Assembly (NCBI GenBank): GCA_947488845.1
Contig: CANLBM010000022.1
Span: 1 to 41,855 of the forward strand
Source: an uncultured Sphingomonadaceae bacterium
GTDB taxonomy: Bacteria > Pseudomonadota > Alphaproteobacteria > Sphingomonadales > Sphingomonadaceae
Direction of reading: 5' to 3'
Length of the DNA stretch: 41,855 bases
Each line of letters begins with the position of its first letter. The first letter of the stretch is position 1. The notes under the pieces were generated by a model that saw only the letters and a list, made by a program, of their open reading frames with translations, was not told the origin of the DNA and did no database searches. The position numbers and the translations under genes were made by a program. Of the stretch, positions 1 to 9,234 are shown piece by piece.

Positions 1-65
1 CATGCCATGGAACTGGACAGACAATAACAAACGGAACCGTCAAGCCGCATAATACGCGGCCCCCA

Positions 66-100
66 GCTCTCGCTTACGCTGCTACCAGCGAGGCTTTTTT
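66..100 (+). terminator. Rho-independent terminator at left edge
   Basis: The hexamer CTCGCT (69-74) pairs with AGCGAG (87-92), and flanking GC pairs extend the stem. It is followed by GC and six T (95-100). It reads on the plus strand, so it should end a gene lying left of the window. No tRNA T-arm or CCA-bearing acceptor stem is visible in the first 100 bases. Confidence 0.6.
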
Positions 101-109
101 GCGTTCGGA

Positions 110-129
110 CTGTAAGCATATAGTAAGCA
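110..129. repeat. Left copy of 20-bp end repeat (GTAAGCA-TATA-GTAAGCA)
   Basis: The core is a 7-bp direct repeat, GTAAGCA, with a 4-bp TATA spacer. An identical 20-bp copy in the same orientation lies at 41627-41646, just upstream of the integrase gene. Similarity continues rightward in both copies (a GGATG.GAA block follows). Paired short direct repeats at the ends of an integrated element are typical of integrase arm-type binding sites. That role is inferred. An operator is the alternative. Confidence 0.6.
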
Positions 130-560
130 AGCTGGATGGGAAATACGGGTATTACAGAGTAATGCGAGGGGATTGTTGCTCTTCGGCTGCGAGGACCGAG
201 ATGCCCGCCGACCGTCGGTTCATTCTTGGAAGGCTGCAGTCATGTCAATTCTGCACTGAGAAGCCCATGCGCGGAAAATGAACGACGACGTGGCCAATGA
301 TCGCTACAGCAACCGCAAAACAGCGCGGTCCGGGCGCGAAGCCGACATTATGTTCGTCCTGTGCAAAAAACAGCTACTGTGCCGATTGCTGACTGACTGC
401 TTCCGGGAAGGTTGTTGGCGTGAGCGGGCAATCGACTAGCAACGCAAGCTTGCGAATGACGACCCGGCAGGGTTGCGGAGGCTGCGTGTTCCGTGCAGAT
501 AAGTTCAGCCTGTTCAAATATGGACATGTGCGATTCAGCTCTGACTAAAGGGATGAGGCG
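130..560. other. Gene-less stretch with degenerate intergenic repeat modules
   Basis: No convincing coding sequence is visible. The stretch holds short modules of the GGGCGCGAAG.CGACATT type (around 321-352) that recur elsewhere in the window. A ribosome-binding site (GGGATGAGG) for the next gene lies at its right edge. Confidence 0.5.
321..352. repeat. Dispersed intergenic repeat, copy A (partial)
   Basis: This contains the GGGCGCGAAGCCGACATT module that resembles copies near 25.45 kb and 39.57 kb. It is short and degenerate, and its membership of the family is by eye only. Confidence 0.4.
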
Positions 561-1073
561 ATGAAATGCCGTTGGGGAATAGTGCTTCTTGCGTCTTTTG
601 CGCTCGTGGCATGCGCAGCGCCGGCAACACTCGACCGTGAAGGGACCGGCTCTACCTCTCTGCATGAGAAGACGATCTTCGTCATAAGGCATTTGCAGAA
701 AGAGCGAGGCGACGATCCTTCACTCACTAGCGAGGGTGCAGCAGCATCAGAGCGCCTTGCGAATATGCTGGCGGACAAAGGCATTTCTGCGATCTATGCT
801 ACTCCAACTCGCCGGGCGATGGAAACTGCCGCTCCGCTTAGCAAGAAGACCGGTGTCGCGATCTCAGAATATGACGCCAAAAACCCCGAAACTTTGGTCG
901 CCTCCGTCGCAGAAAACGACGGAGCGGTGCTGGTTGTTGGCCACAGCAATACTGTTCCTGACCTGGTGGTCCGTTTCGGCGGGCGTTCGCAACCTCAAAT
1001 GACCGATCAAGATTACGGGACGGTATTCCTCATCGATGCGGCGGGAGATGTCCACGAGTTCATACTCGATTGA
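561..1073 (+). CDS. Histidine phosphatase family lipoprotein (SixA/phosphoglycerate-mutase fold)
   Basis: This is a 170-aa protein with a hydrophobic signal and a lipobox ending LVAC (Cys18), so it is probably a lipid-anchored periplasmic protein. The histidine-phosphatase core shows R43-H44 (the usual RHG reads RHL here) and a second catalytic pair G127-H128 in GHSNT, with a YATPTRRAMETA segment typical of the family between them. Members dephosphorylate small molecules or phosphohistidine proteins, and the substrate here is unknown. The start is supported by GGGATGAGG just upstream. The size fits the short SixA-like branch. It stands alone, followed by a 194-bp gap. Confidence 0.85.
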   Translation: MKCRWGIVLLASFALVACAAPATLDREGTGSTSLHEKTIFVIRHLQKERGDDPSLTSEGAAASERLANMLADKGISAIYATPTRRAMETAAPLSKKTGVAISEYDAKNPETLVASVAENDGAVLVVGHSNTVPDLVVRFGGRSQPQMTDQDYGTVFLIDAAGDVHEFILD

Positions 1074-1267
1074 ACAACAACGCGGGTCACAAAACCCAAC
1101 TGTAAGTTCGCTTATAGCCGGGTGCGCGATCTGACCCATGATCGTGGTGTGCAATGTCGGCGCTGGACAGATCGCTTGCCAATGTCCGGCACGCCTTGGC
1201 ATCCCTGCTTCGACAATGTATGATATGGCTTTAGCCTGCCGCCACCGCACCGACCGAAAGCTTCGCC

Positions 1268-2509
1268 ATGCCAAGCAAGACACTTCGCTCCGCTACTTTT
1301 CTCACCGCGCTATTGGTTCCTGCTTCCGCACTCGCCTTGCCGGAAGGCGAAGGGAGAGAGTTGGTGCAGGGTGTCTGCGGCTCCTGCCACGGCACAAGTG
1401 TTATCGAGAGGAGTTCTGGTTATTCACGCGAAGATTGGCGTTATCTGACGTCGACCATGCTTGATCTGTCTAACAATGAGGAAGGTCAGGACAAGATTCT
1501 TGATTACCTCGCCTCGACATTCCCGCCGAGCACGAACCGCGCTTCGACACAAGTCCGCGGACCACTGACCCTCCGGTTCGAAGAGTGGCAGGTTCCGACA
1601 TTGGGCCAGCGTTCACGCGATCCGGTCGAGGCGCCCGACGGCAGCATCTGGTGGGTTGGTCAATGGCGCGATATCCTTGGCCGACTGAATCCCCAAACGG
1701 GCGAAATGGAAGAGTTTCGATTGCCCGCAGGTGCGAAACCTCATTCGGTGAGCATTGGCCCGAACGGAATGGCGTGGTACACCGGCAATCGCAACGCGAC
1801 CATCGGTCGGTTTGACCCTGCGACCAAAACGATCACCGAATTTCCAATGCCGGACAAAACTGCGCGCGATCCGCACACGGCGGAGTTCGACGCAAACGGA
1901 ACTCTCTGGTTCAGTCTTCAGGGCAGCAACATGATTGGCCGACTTGATCCGGAAACGGGAGAAGTTCGACTCGTCCGCAGCCCACGCCCAAATTCGCGTC
2001 CTTACGGCGTGAAAATCGCTGCGGATGGAATTATCTGGGTCGCCTGCAACGGCGCAAATTGCCTGTTGCGCATCGATCCGGATACGATGGAAGTCACCGA
2101 AATTACTCTGCCGGAAAAAGGCACCACGGTACGGCGACTCGATATCGATGCCGACGGAGATATCTGGTGGGTCAATTCAGGATTGGGGCGCCTGGGACGC
2201 TATCGCCCAGCAAAAGGCGAAATCACCGAATGGGCATCCCCAAGCGGACCTCGCTCGCATCCCTACGCAATAGCGATTTTTGATGGCGCAGTCTGGTACA
2301 ACGAAAGTGGCGTGCGTCCGGACATGCTTGTTCGGTTCGACCCGGAAACCGAGACTTTTCAGAGCTGGCCCATCCCCTCGGGGCCGATCCACGCAGGTAT
2401 TTTGCGCCACATGCGAACGACTCTGGACCGGCAAGCGTTGTTGATTCATCAAAGTGGAACAAACAATATCGCCCGGGTGACTGTCGTGCGTGATCAGGCC
2501 ATCCCCTGA
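1268..2509 (+). CDS. Secreted heme-c / Vgb-like beta-propeller protein
   Basis: This is a 413-aa protein. Residues 1-23 form a Sec signal peptide ending SALA. A CxxCH heme-c motif follows at C37-C40-H41 with a short cytochrome-like helix region to about residue 95. From about residue 100 to the end come six to seven repeats of the type W-x-G-x-IGR-DP-TG-x-EF, the signature of virginiamycin B lyase (Vgb) and streptogramin-lyase-like propellers. True Vgb linearises streptogramin B, but most relatives are uncharacterised. The N-terminal heme domain argues for a periplasmic redox or sensor role instead. The ribosome-binding site is weak. A TonB-receptor remnant lies immediately downstream. Confidence 0.85.
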   Translation: MPSKTLRSATFLTALLVPASALALPEGEGRELVQGVCGSCHGTSVIERSSGYSREDWRYLTSTMLDLSNNEEGQDKILDYLASTFPPSTNRASTQVRGPLTLRFEEWQVPTLGQRSRDPVEAPDGSIWWVGQWRDILGRLNPQTGEMEEFRLPAGAKPHSVSIGPNGMAWYTGNRNATIGRFDPATKTITEFPMPDKTARDPHTAEFDANGTLWFSLQGSNMIGRLDPETGEVRLVRSPRPNSRPYGVKIAADGIIWVACNGANCLLRIDPDTMEVTEITLPEKGTTVRRLDIDADGDIWWVNSGLGRLGRYRPAKGEITEWASPSGPRSHPYAIAIFDGAVWYNESGVRPDMLVRFDPETETFQSWPIPSGPIHAGILRHMRTTLDRQALLIHQSGTNNIARVTVVRDQAIP

Positions 2510-2520
2510 CGTCGCGCTAA

Positions 2521-2691
2521 TGGTACCTTTTCGCGAATGCCGAGAATCTGCTCAATGTCCGCCAGACCCGCTACGACCCGCTATTATTGCCGCGGCTTGA
2601 CTCAAACGGGCAATGGACGGTTGATGCCTGGGCACCGCTCGACGGATTTACTTTGAAGGGGGACAATAGGCTTTGGTTTGGTGGAAAATGA
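2521..2691 (+). pseudogene. C-terminal remnant of a TonB-dependent receptor
   Basis: Reading from 2521 to TGA at 2689-2691 gives 56 residues beginning WYLFANAENLLNVRQTRYDP and continuing with a tryptophan-rich WTVDAWAPLDG segment. This is the typical last-strands region of a TonB-dependent outer-membrane receptor (FANAENLLNxRQ...DPL). There is no start codon, signal, plug or barrel upstream: the frame opens after TAA at 2518-2520. It is therefore a decayed tail, probably left by a deletion. It begins 12 bp after the Vgb-like gene, so the deletion joined the two. Confidence 0.7.
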
Positions 2692-2978
2692 CGAATGCTA
2701 TTGCGGTAGGAAGGGACAATCGCAGACTGATCGGCTCTGGCCTGATTGTTAACAGCTCGACGTTTTTCACCGAATGTCTGATTGTAAGATAGTCTGGATT
2801 ATTTTAGTATAACTGAGATCGGGCGCATTTCGGACCGACCGCTTGTGGGCCGTTAGCGGAATGTCCGCATTTAATCTGCAATACCCATAAAGCGGGCGCT
2901 GTGGTTCGCGTTTCAGGAACTTCCGATTCCGCCGCAATTCCGGTCGTTTCAGGACCAAATTTGATCGCCGCGGAGCAG
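2692..2978. other. Intergenic region with repeat copy B
   Basis: No gene is seen here. It separates the receptor remnant from the convergent cobA gene and contains one copy of the dispersed repeat (about 2819-2870). I see no strong terminator for cobA. Confidence 0.5.
2819..2870. repeat. Dispersed intergenic repeat, copy B
   Basis: This stretch aligns closely with copy C at 17040-17099. Shared blocks are GGGCGCATTTCGGA.CGACCG, TGGGCCGTT and GCGGA..GTCCGC. It is non-coding. Confidence 0.65.
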
Positions 2979-3782
2979 TCAATGACAGAACGGCGCTCGT
3001 TTCGGTGTTGGCCGTGTATATGAGAAACTCAAATCGCTTGCTGTTCGCCGCTGCCTTACCGCTTCGCCGATCAGCATCAGGGTGGGACCTGCTCCCAGGG
3101 CAGATTTCGCCGAAAGTGCCAACAGATCGAGGCGCGTACTGAATTGGTGTTCTTCGGGCAGGCTGGCATTTTCCATCAAAAGCACGGGGGTGTCTGCGGG
3201 CAATCCGGCGTCGATAAGCTGGCGTGAAATGGTGGCCGCTGCCGCTTTGCCCATATAAATTGCGAGCGTTGCCTTTGGATCTGCGAGCGCCTGCCAATCA
3301 AGATCGAGCTCTTCATCCGCTTTCGCGTGGGCAGTCACGAATATTAGTTTGCGGGCGAGCCCACGCAAGGTGAGCGATATGCCGGCGCTTGCAGCGGCAG
3401 CTGATGCCGCGGTTATGCCGGGGCAGATGTGGCAGGCAATGCCATGATTGGCCAGCGCATCCATCTCCTCTGCTGCACGGCCAAAAATTCCCACATCGCC
3501 GCCTTTGAGCCGTACCACTCGCTCCCCGGCCAAAGAGGCATCAACCAGCAAGTCATTGATGCTGCATTGGTCCTTGGAATGGCGGCCAGATCGCTTGCCG
3601 ACGGGGACAAGCCTTGCAGAGCGCGGCGCAAGTTCGAGCACGCCCTTGCCAACAAGCGCATCGTAGAAAATGACGCTGGCAGCGCGGATCAGTTTCTCGG
3701 CCTTGCGGGTCAACAGGTCTGGATCTCCCGGACCTGCGCCGACTAACCAGATCGTTCCGGGCGGGATGACAGTATCGCTCAT
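2979..3782 (-). CDS. cobA: Uroporphyrinogen-III C-methyltransferase (siroheme synthesis)
   Basis: This 267-aa SUMT enzyme methylates uroporphyrinogen III at C2 and C7, giving precorrin-2, the precursor of the siroheme needed by NirB. Motifs seen are the N-terminal VGAGPGDPDLLTRKA loop, VRLKGGDVGIFGRAAEE, and CPGITAASAAAA with GISLTLRG, all SAM-binding features of the CobA/CysG-C family. The start is ATG at 3782, overlapping the nasA stop by ATGA; a longer open frame reaching 4058 only antiparallels nasA sense and is not needed. It has no N-terminal CysG oxidase domain, so precorrin-2 dehydrogenase/ferrochelatase must be encoded elsewhere. It is the last gene of the nitrate operon. Confidence 0.93.
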   Translation of the reverse strand: MSDTVIPPGTIWLVGAGPGDPDLLTRKAEKLIRAASVIFYDALVGKGVLELAPRSARLVPVGKRSGRHSKDQCSINDLLVDASLAGERVVRLKGGDVGIFGRAAEEMDALANHGIACHICPGITAASAAAASAGISLTLRGLARKLIFVTAHAKADEELDLDWQALADPKATLAIYMGKAAAATISRQLIDAGLPADTPVLLMENASLPEEHQFSTRLDLLALSAKSALGAGPTLMLIGEAVRQRRTASDLSFSYTRPTPKRAPFCH

Positions 3783-6373
3783 TCGGCGGCCTCCAATTTC
3801 GGTTCCAGTGTTTCCGCCAGCAATTTGGCAAGCGCGGGTCGGCAACTGCCGCAATTTGTTCCGGCGTTCAGGGCGGTTCCGACGTCTTCCAGACTGGTGA
3901 GCGATTGCTCGGCAATCGCGCCGACGATCTGCTTCACGCCAACGTTGAAACAGACACAGAGGATCGCGCCTTTGTCCGGCCCGGCAACTTTCGGGCGCGC
4001 TGCGAGCAGGGATGGAGCATCCGCCTGTTCGTCGCTGACCAATTGTGCCGCAATCCATTCGCGCGACGGAAGTTGACCGTTGCGCGTCACGAAAAGTGCT
4101 GCCGCCAGCCTGCCCCCGCTATCGCGCACGGCAATCCGCCGCATCCCGCGCTTCAGGTCTACTGCTTCCAGACGGTCGCCATCTGGCAACAGTCCGTCAA
4201 CGTCAATATTGCCCTCGCTCGCCATTTCGGTGAGCCATCCACCCGCTATTCTTGCACTCGTCCAATATAGCAGGGCTGGCAAAGCCGGCCGGTTGCTGCT
4301 GACCAGGAAGGCCCGCCATTCCAATTCGACCGCTGCGATATTGCACGAACTGTTTTTATACGCAGGTTGTCCCGATACCGGGTCGACCGTTTGGTCGGGC
4401 AACCGGTTGGCACGGCCACCGCCGCTCATCTGATCGGTCCAGTGCATCGGGACGAACATCTCGCCTTTGCGTTGTGCGTCGGTGAGCTGCACCCGAAAAA
4501 TGCTATTGCCCTGCGGCGTCATGATCCGCGCCAGAGTGCCATCTTCTATAGACCGGTCCTCGGCATCATCCGGGTGAATTTCAACCAGCGCTTCGCGGCG
4601 ATGTTGTGACAGTCTTGGACTGAGACCGGTTCGGGTCATCGTGTGCCACTGATCGCGATAGCGGCCTGTGTTGAGACGCAGCGGTAATGCGCGATCAACC
4701 AGCTCTGAAGCAGGAGGAACAACGGCAACCAGCCTTGCCTTGCCGTCAGAAGAGGTGAATTTCCCCTCGGCAAAAGGAGATACGCCACCCCAGGCTTTCG
4801 GCACCCAATCGTCATATTCGCGATCGCTGGTGTCGGCCCACTCCGATATATCCAGTTTGCGCTGGCCATCATTGCGAAATCCGGTTTGCGCTGCATATTC
4901 ACGGAAGACAGCAGCCGGCCCATCGAAGGAAAATGCGTCGTCAAATCCCATGCGACGAGCGACCTCCTGCACGATCCACCAATCGGCTTTCGCCTCTCCG
5001 GGCGGCGCAAATAGAGGGCGCTGACGACTGATGAGCCGTTCGCTGTTGGTGACGGTGCCGTCTTTTTCGCCCCAGGCAAGCGCTGGCAGTTTCACATCGG
5101 CATAAGCGGTCGTGTCGGTTTCGGTGATGACATCAGACACCACCACGAAATCGCAGCGGTTCAATGCCTCGCGGACATAATCAGCATCCGGCATCGAGAC
5201 AGCTGGGTTGGTTGCCATCACCCAGATCGCCTTGATTTTTCCATCATGCACATCGCGAAACATGTCGACAGCCTTGCGGCCGGGTTGTCGTGCAATGGTC
5301 GGGCTGTTCCAATATAATTGTACGGCTTCGCATTCGGCGTCGGAAAAGCCCATATGCGCCGCCAGCATCGAAGAAAGCCCGCCAACCTCGCGCCCGCCCA
5401 TGGCGTTGGGCTGGCCGGTGATCGAAAATGGCCCCATGCCGGGCTTGCCAATCCTGCCAGTAGCAAGGTGCAGATTAATAATGGCATTGCCCTTGTCGGT
5501 GCCACCGACGGATTGATTTGCGCCCTGGCTGAACAGAGTGACCATTTTGGGATGGGCGGCGACCAGATCGGCAAGCTTATCGAACAATCCCCGATCAATA
5601 CCCGCCGCAGCCGGATCGTCCGTCAGCCTGTTCCAGAATCCGGCGGGCGTGTCGACATGATCGCGCAGATAGTCTTCGTCCAGCAATCCCCTTGTCATCA
5701 TCTCGGCGAGCAAGGCGTTGAACAAGACCACGTCCCCGTCGAGCGCGATGGGTAAATGGAGATCGGCACATTCGGCTGTTTCGGTGCGGCGCGGATCAAT
5801 AACCACCAGTTTCGTTCCGCGTTCGCTGCGGGCCTTTTCGATGCGCTGCCAGATCACCGGATGACACCAGGCGGTGTTCGACCCGACCAGCAGGATGAGA
5901 TCGGCTGCTTCCAGATCATCATAGCTGCAGGGCACCACATCTTCGCCAAAGGCCCGCACATGGGCGGCAACCGCGCTGGCCATGCACAGGCGGCTGTTGG
6001 TGTCGATATTGGCGCTGCCGATAAAGCCTTTCATCAGCTTGTTGGCGACATAATAATCCTCGGTCAGCAATTGGCCGGAGACATAGAATGCAACGCTGTC
6101 CGGGCCATGTTCGCGCACCGTATCGGCAAGGCGCTTTGCCACCAGATCGAGCGCATTGGCCCATTCTACTCGCTCGCCGCCAATTTCCGGATAAAGCAGG
6201 CGCCCTTCCAGGCTCACTGTTTCCGCCAAGTGCGTGCCCTTGGAACATAGCCGTCCGAAATTTGCCGGATGCTCCTCGTCACCCTTGATAATGACCTCAC
6301 GGTCTCCGGTGATTTCGGCTTTTATACCGCAACCGACGCCACAATAGGGGCAAGTGGTGCAAATTTTTGTCAC
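3779..6373 (-). CDS. nasA: Assimilatory nitrate reductase, catalytic subunit
   Basis: This is an 864-aa cytoplasmic molybdopterin enzyme reducing nitrate to nitrite. The N-terminus carries the [4Fe-4S] ligands C8, C11, C15 and C43. The bis-MGD-binding molybdopterin oxidoreductase body follows (SNTAWCHPV, IDPRRTETA, FSQGANQSVGGTDK, TNPAVSMPDA), then a molydopterin-dinucleotide-binding domain (LNTGRYRDQWHTMTRTG). A C-terminal BFD-like [2Fe-2S] domain (CVCFNVG...GTNCGSCRP) marks the NasA/NasC type. The start is GTG at 6373, overlapping the nirD stop as GTGA. Its length is usual for the form with the fused BFD domain. Electrons may come through NirB or a separate reductase; no nasC-like reductase gene lies in the cluster. 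Confidence 0.95.
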   Translation of the reverse strand: MTKICTTCPYCGVGCGIKAEITGDREVIIKGDEEHPANFGRLCSKGTHLAETVSLEGRLLYPEIGGERVEWANALDLVAKRLADTVREHGPDSVAFYVSGQLLTEDYYVANKLMKGFIGSANIDTNSRLCMASAVAAHVRAFGEDVVPCSYDDLEAADLILLVGSNTAWCHPVIWQRIEKARSERGTKLVVIDPRRTETAECADLHLPIALDGDVVLFNALLAEMMTRGLLDEDYLRDHVDTPAGFWNRLTDDPAAAGIDRGLFDKLADLVAAHPKMVTLFSQGANQSVGGTDKGNAIINLHLATGRIGKPGMGPFSITGQPNAMGGREVGGLSSMLAAHMGFSDAECEAVQLYWNSPTIARQPGRKAVDMFRDVHDGKIKAIWVMATNPAVSMPDADYVREALNRCDFVVVSDVITETDTTAYADVKLPALAWGEKDGTVTNSERLISRQRPLFAPPGEAKADWWIVQEVARRMGFDDAFSFDGPAAVFREYAAQTGFRNDGQRKLDISEWADTSDREYDDWVPKAWGGVSPFAEGKFTSSDGKARLVAVVPPASELVDRALPLRLNTGRYRDQWHTMTRTGLSPRLSQHRREALVEIHPDDAEDRSIEDGTLARIMTPQGNSIFRVQLTDAQRKGEMFVPMHWTDQMSGGGRANRLPDQTVDPVSGQPAYKNSSCNIAAVELEWRAFLVSSNRPALPALLYWTSARIAGGWLTEMASEGNIDVDGLLPDGDRLEAVDLKRGMRRIAVRDSGGRLAAALFVTRNGQLPSREWIAAQLVSDEQADAPSLLAARPKVAGPDKGAILCVCFNVGVKQIVGAIAEQSLTSLEDVGTALNAGTNCGSCRPALAKLLAETLEPKLEAAE

Positions 6374-6714
6374 GCTACCCCGGCCAAAGCGGCAACGCGT
6401 TCGATATAGATCCGGCCTGCATCAACCTTTACCGGAATGACGGGGACGCAGCCTTTATCTTCGCCCAATGCTTCGCCTGTCAGCAAGGAAATGCGCCAGT
6501 TATGTAGCGGACATGTAACGCTGGTGTCGTGCACCATGCCCTGGCTCAGCGGTCCGTCTTTGTGCGGACATTTGTTTGCCAAAGCATGTATGCTGCCGGT
6601 GGCGGTGCGGAATATCGCTATTTCCTGGCCACCTTGCACCGGCAGGGTCCGTGCTCCCAGGGCAGGCAGCTGCTCTACGGGTCCGATATCAATCCATTTT
6701 GCTTCAACCATCAT
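6370..6714 (-). CDS. nirD: Nitrite reductase (NAD(P)H) small subunit
   Basis: This is a 114-aa Rieske-type protein. All four [2Fe-2S] ligands are present (C49, H51, C68, H71) in CPHKDGPLSQG and CPLHNW, so this is the cluster-carrying form of NirD. It partners NirB in six-electron reduction of nitrite to ammonium in the cytoplasm. It overlaps nirB upstream and nasA downstream by four bases each, indicating translational coupling. The ORF starts with two ATG codons in tandem, and either may be used. Confidence 0.93.
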   Translation of the reverse strand: MMVEAKWIDIGPVEQLPALGARTLPVQGGQEIAIFRTATGSIHALANKCPHKDGPLSQGMVHDTSVTCPLHNWRISLLTGEALGEDKGCVPVIPVKVDAGRIYIERVAALAGVA

Positions 6715-9218
6715 GCAGGCTCCAGAATTGCAAAGGGCCGGATCTCGGCGATATGCTTGTGCAAGTGGCTTTCCGCACCGGCGACGCGCTCGGCCCAGGG
6801 ATCTTTCTGATGCACCGACTGGGCAAACAGAAAACGTTCCTGCAGCGCCTTGCGTCCAGGCTCATCTTCAACAATACGGCCCTTGATATAGTCCATACCG
6901 ACCCGTTCGACCCATGGCGCCGTACGATCCAGATAGCGGGCTTCCTCGCGATACAGCTGGACGAAAGCAGCAATATATTCGAGCGCAGCCTCTTCGGTTT
7001 CGGCCTTGCACAGGAAGTCGGTCCCGCGCAGATGGATGCCGCCATTGCCGCCAACGCTCAGCTCATAACCGCTGTCGACACAGATGATCCCGAGATCTTT
7101 GATCGATGCCTCTGCACAATTGCGCGGACAGCCCGACACGGCGATCTTGAATTTATGGGGCATCCAGCTGCCCCAGGTCATCTGTTCGGCCTTGATCCCC
7201 AGACCGGTCGAGTCCTGCGTACCAAAGCGGCACCATTCGCTACCGACGCAGGTTTTTACGGTGCGCAGCGCCTTGCCATAAGCATGGCCGGAAACCATGC
7301 CGGCGGCGTTCAGGTCGGCCCAGATCGAGGGCAGATCCTCTTTCTTGATGCCGAATATATCAAGCCGCTGCCCGCCGGTGACCTTGACCAGCCGCGCTTC
7401 ATATTTGTCAGCAGCATCGGCAATTGCCCGAAGTTCGTTGGGCGTGGTAATCCCGCCCCACATTCTGGGAACCACCGAGTAGGTGCCGTCTTTCTGGATA
7501 TTGGCATGCATCCGCTCGTTGACGAACCGGCTTTGCGGGTCTTCCTCATGTTCGGTGGGCCAGGCACATAGAAGATAATAATTGAGCGCCGGACGACAGG
7601 AAGCGCAACCATCGGGCGTGGTCCAGTGCAGTTCCTGCATTACCTGCGGAATGGATTTCAGCTCTTTTTCAAGGATATTGCGCCGTACATCCTCGTGGGT
7701 GAAACTGGTGCACTGGCACATTGGTGTGACCGTCCGTGCGCCGCCATAATCTTCGCCGAGCGAGATGCTCAGCAAGCTTTCCACAAGGCCGGTACAGGAA
7801 CCGCAACTGGCGGAGGCCTTGCAACCGGCCCGAACGCTATCGAGGTCATTGGCTCCACCATCGATGCACGCGACCACCTGTCCCTTGGTTACGCCGTTGC
7901 AGCCGCAGATTTCTGCGTCAAGGGACAATGCTGCAACGGCGCTATCAGGGTCCAGCGTGGCCCCTCCCGAAGCAAAAGCCTGGCCGAAAATAAGCGCTTC
8001 GCGGATATCGGATATGTCTTCCTGGCGTTTCAGAAGATCAAAATACCAGCTGCCGTCTGCCGTGTCTCCGTACAGCACGGCTCCGATCAAGCGGTCTCCC
8101 TTCACCACAACCCGCTTGTAAACCCCGCGGGACGCGTCGCGCATGACGATGTCTTCGGTGTCGTCGCCACCAGAGAAATCGCCAGCGGAGAACAGATTGA
8201 TCCCGGACACTTTCAGCTTGGTCGCGGTGACCGAACCGACATATCCGGATGGATCGCTGGTCATGAAATCCGCAAGAGCCCGGCACATTTCCCACAGAGG
8301 TGCGACCAGCCCGTAACAGGCGCCACGATGCTGCACGCATTCTCCGACCGCCAATATCGCCGGATCGCTGGTGACCATATCGTCGTCCACGACGATGCCG
8401 CGCTCGACTTCCAGTTCAGCCGTTTTTGCAAGATTGACAGACGGCTTGATCCCGACGGCCATGACGACAAGGTCAGCGTCGATTTCGGTCCCGTCCTTCA
8501 GCTTTACGCCGGTGACATGGCTATCACCCATTATTTCGGCGGTATCGGCCTGGGTAATGATGGTTTGCCCGCGCCGTTCGAGTTCGCTTCTCAACAGGAA
8601 ACCTGCCGCTTCATCCAGCTGCCGCTCCATCAGGGTCGGCATCAAATGCAAGACGGTGACCTTCATCCCGCGCAGGGAGAGACCGTGCGCCGCTTCCAAT
8701 CCCAGCAGACCGCCGCCGATCACGACGGCATGACCGCCGGTCTCTGCTGCTGTCAGCATCTTGTCGACATCGTCGAGATCGCGAAATGTGATAACACCCG
8801 ACAGCTTGTGTCCCGGTACCGGAATGATGAACGGATCGGACCCTGTGGCAATCAGCAGCCGATCATAAGGCGTCACCCGGCCCGAAGCACTGACCACCTC
8901 TCTGGCTTCGCGTTTGATCGCGATGACAGCATCGCCGCTAACCAATTCTATGCCGTTATCATCATACCAGCTTTGATCATTGATGATGATTTCTTCAAAG
9001 CTCTTGTCGCCGGCCAGCACCGGTGACAGCATGATCCGGTCGTAATTGACACGGGGCTCAGCTCCGAAAATGGTGATGGCGTAGCGGTCCGCATCGCGGG
9101 AAAGGATTTCTTCCACCGCGCGACAACCCGCCATGCCATTGCCTATAACAACGAGACGTTCGCGCTCATGAGGGGAAGCATGTTCCTGCTTATCATCTAT
9201 TGTAACCGGTGCGTTCAT
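6711..9218 (-). CDS. nirB: Nitrite reductase (NAD(P)H) large subunit
   Basis: This 835-aa cytoplasmic siroheme enzyme reduces nitrite to ammonium using NAD(P)H. The domain order is: FAD/NAD(P)-binding oxidoreductase (VVIGNGMAGCRAVEE near residue 23; second Rossmann motif VVIGGGLLGLEAAHGL); two BFD-like [2Fe-2S] segments (CGCNGVTKGQV...CGSCTGLVE and CQCTSFTHEDV...CASCRPALNYY); a ferredoxin-like half; and a siroheme/[4Fe-4S] half with CVGSEWC and SGCPRNCAEA. The length is normal for NirB. It starts 16 bp downstream of the porin stop. A 466-aa and a 331-aa open frame on the opposite strand are shadows of this gene. Confidence 0.95.
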   Translation of the reverse strand: MNAPVTIDDKQEHASPHERERLVVIGNGMAGCRAVEEILSRDADRYAITIFGAEPRVNYDRIMLSPVLAGDKSFEEIIINDQSWYDDNGIELVSGDAVIAIKREAREVVSASGRVTPYDRLLIATGSDPFIIPVPGHKLSGVITFRDLDDVDKMLTAAETGGHAVVIGGGLLGLEAAHGLSLRGMKVTVLHLMPTLMERQLDEAAGFLLRSELERRGQTIITQADTAEIMGDSHVTGVKLKDGTEIDADLVVMAVGIKPSVNLAKTAELEVERGIVVDDDMVTSDPAILAVGECVQHRGACYGLVAPLWEMCRALADFMTSDPSGYVGSVTATKLKVSGINLFSAGDFSGGDDTEDIVMRDASRGVYKRVVVKGDRLIGAVLYGDTADGSWYFDLLKRQEDISDIREALIFGQAFASGGATLDPDSAVAALSLDAEICGCNGVTKGQVVACIDGGANDLDSVRAGCKASASCGSCTGLVESLLSISLGEDYGGARTVTPMCQCTSFTHEDVRRNILEKELKSIPQVMQELHWTTPDGCASCRPALNYYLLCAWPTEHEEDPQSRFVNERMHANIQKDGTYSVVPRMWGGITTPNELRAIADAADKYEARLVKVTGGQRLDIFGIKKEDLPSIWADLNAAGMVSGHAYGKALRTVKTCVGSEWCRFGTQDSTGLGIKAEQMTWGSWMPHKFKIAVSGCPRNCAEASIKDLGIICVDSGYELSVGGNGGIHLRGTDFLCKAETEEAALEYIAAFVQLYREEARYLDRTAPWVERVGMDYIKGRIVEDEPGRKALQERFLFAQSVHQKDPWAERVAGAESHLHKHIAEIRPFAILEPA

Positions 9219-9234
9219 TTACAAATTCCAGTTG

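Noticed and set aside
1..100. Intact tRNA or attL core at the left edge
   Set aside because: No TTCAAAT T-loop or acceptor strand; only a terminator hairpin is seen, so the left junction must lie outside.
6576..9026. Long plus-strand open frames (331 and 466 codons) opposite nirB
   Set aside because: They lie wholly antisense to a clearly conserved gene, lack recognisable motifs and mirror its codon bias.
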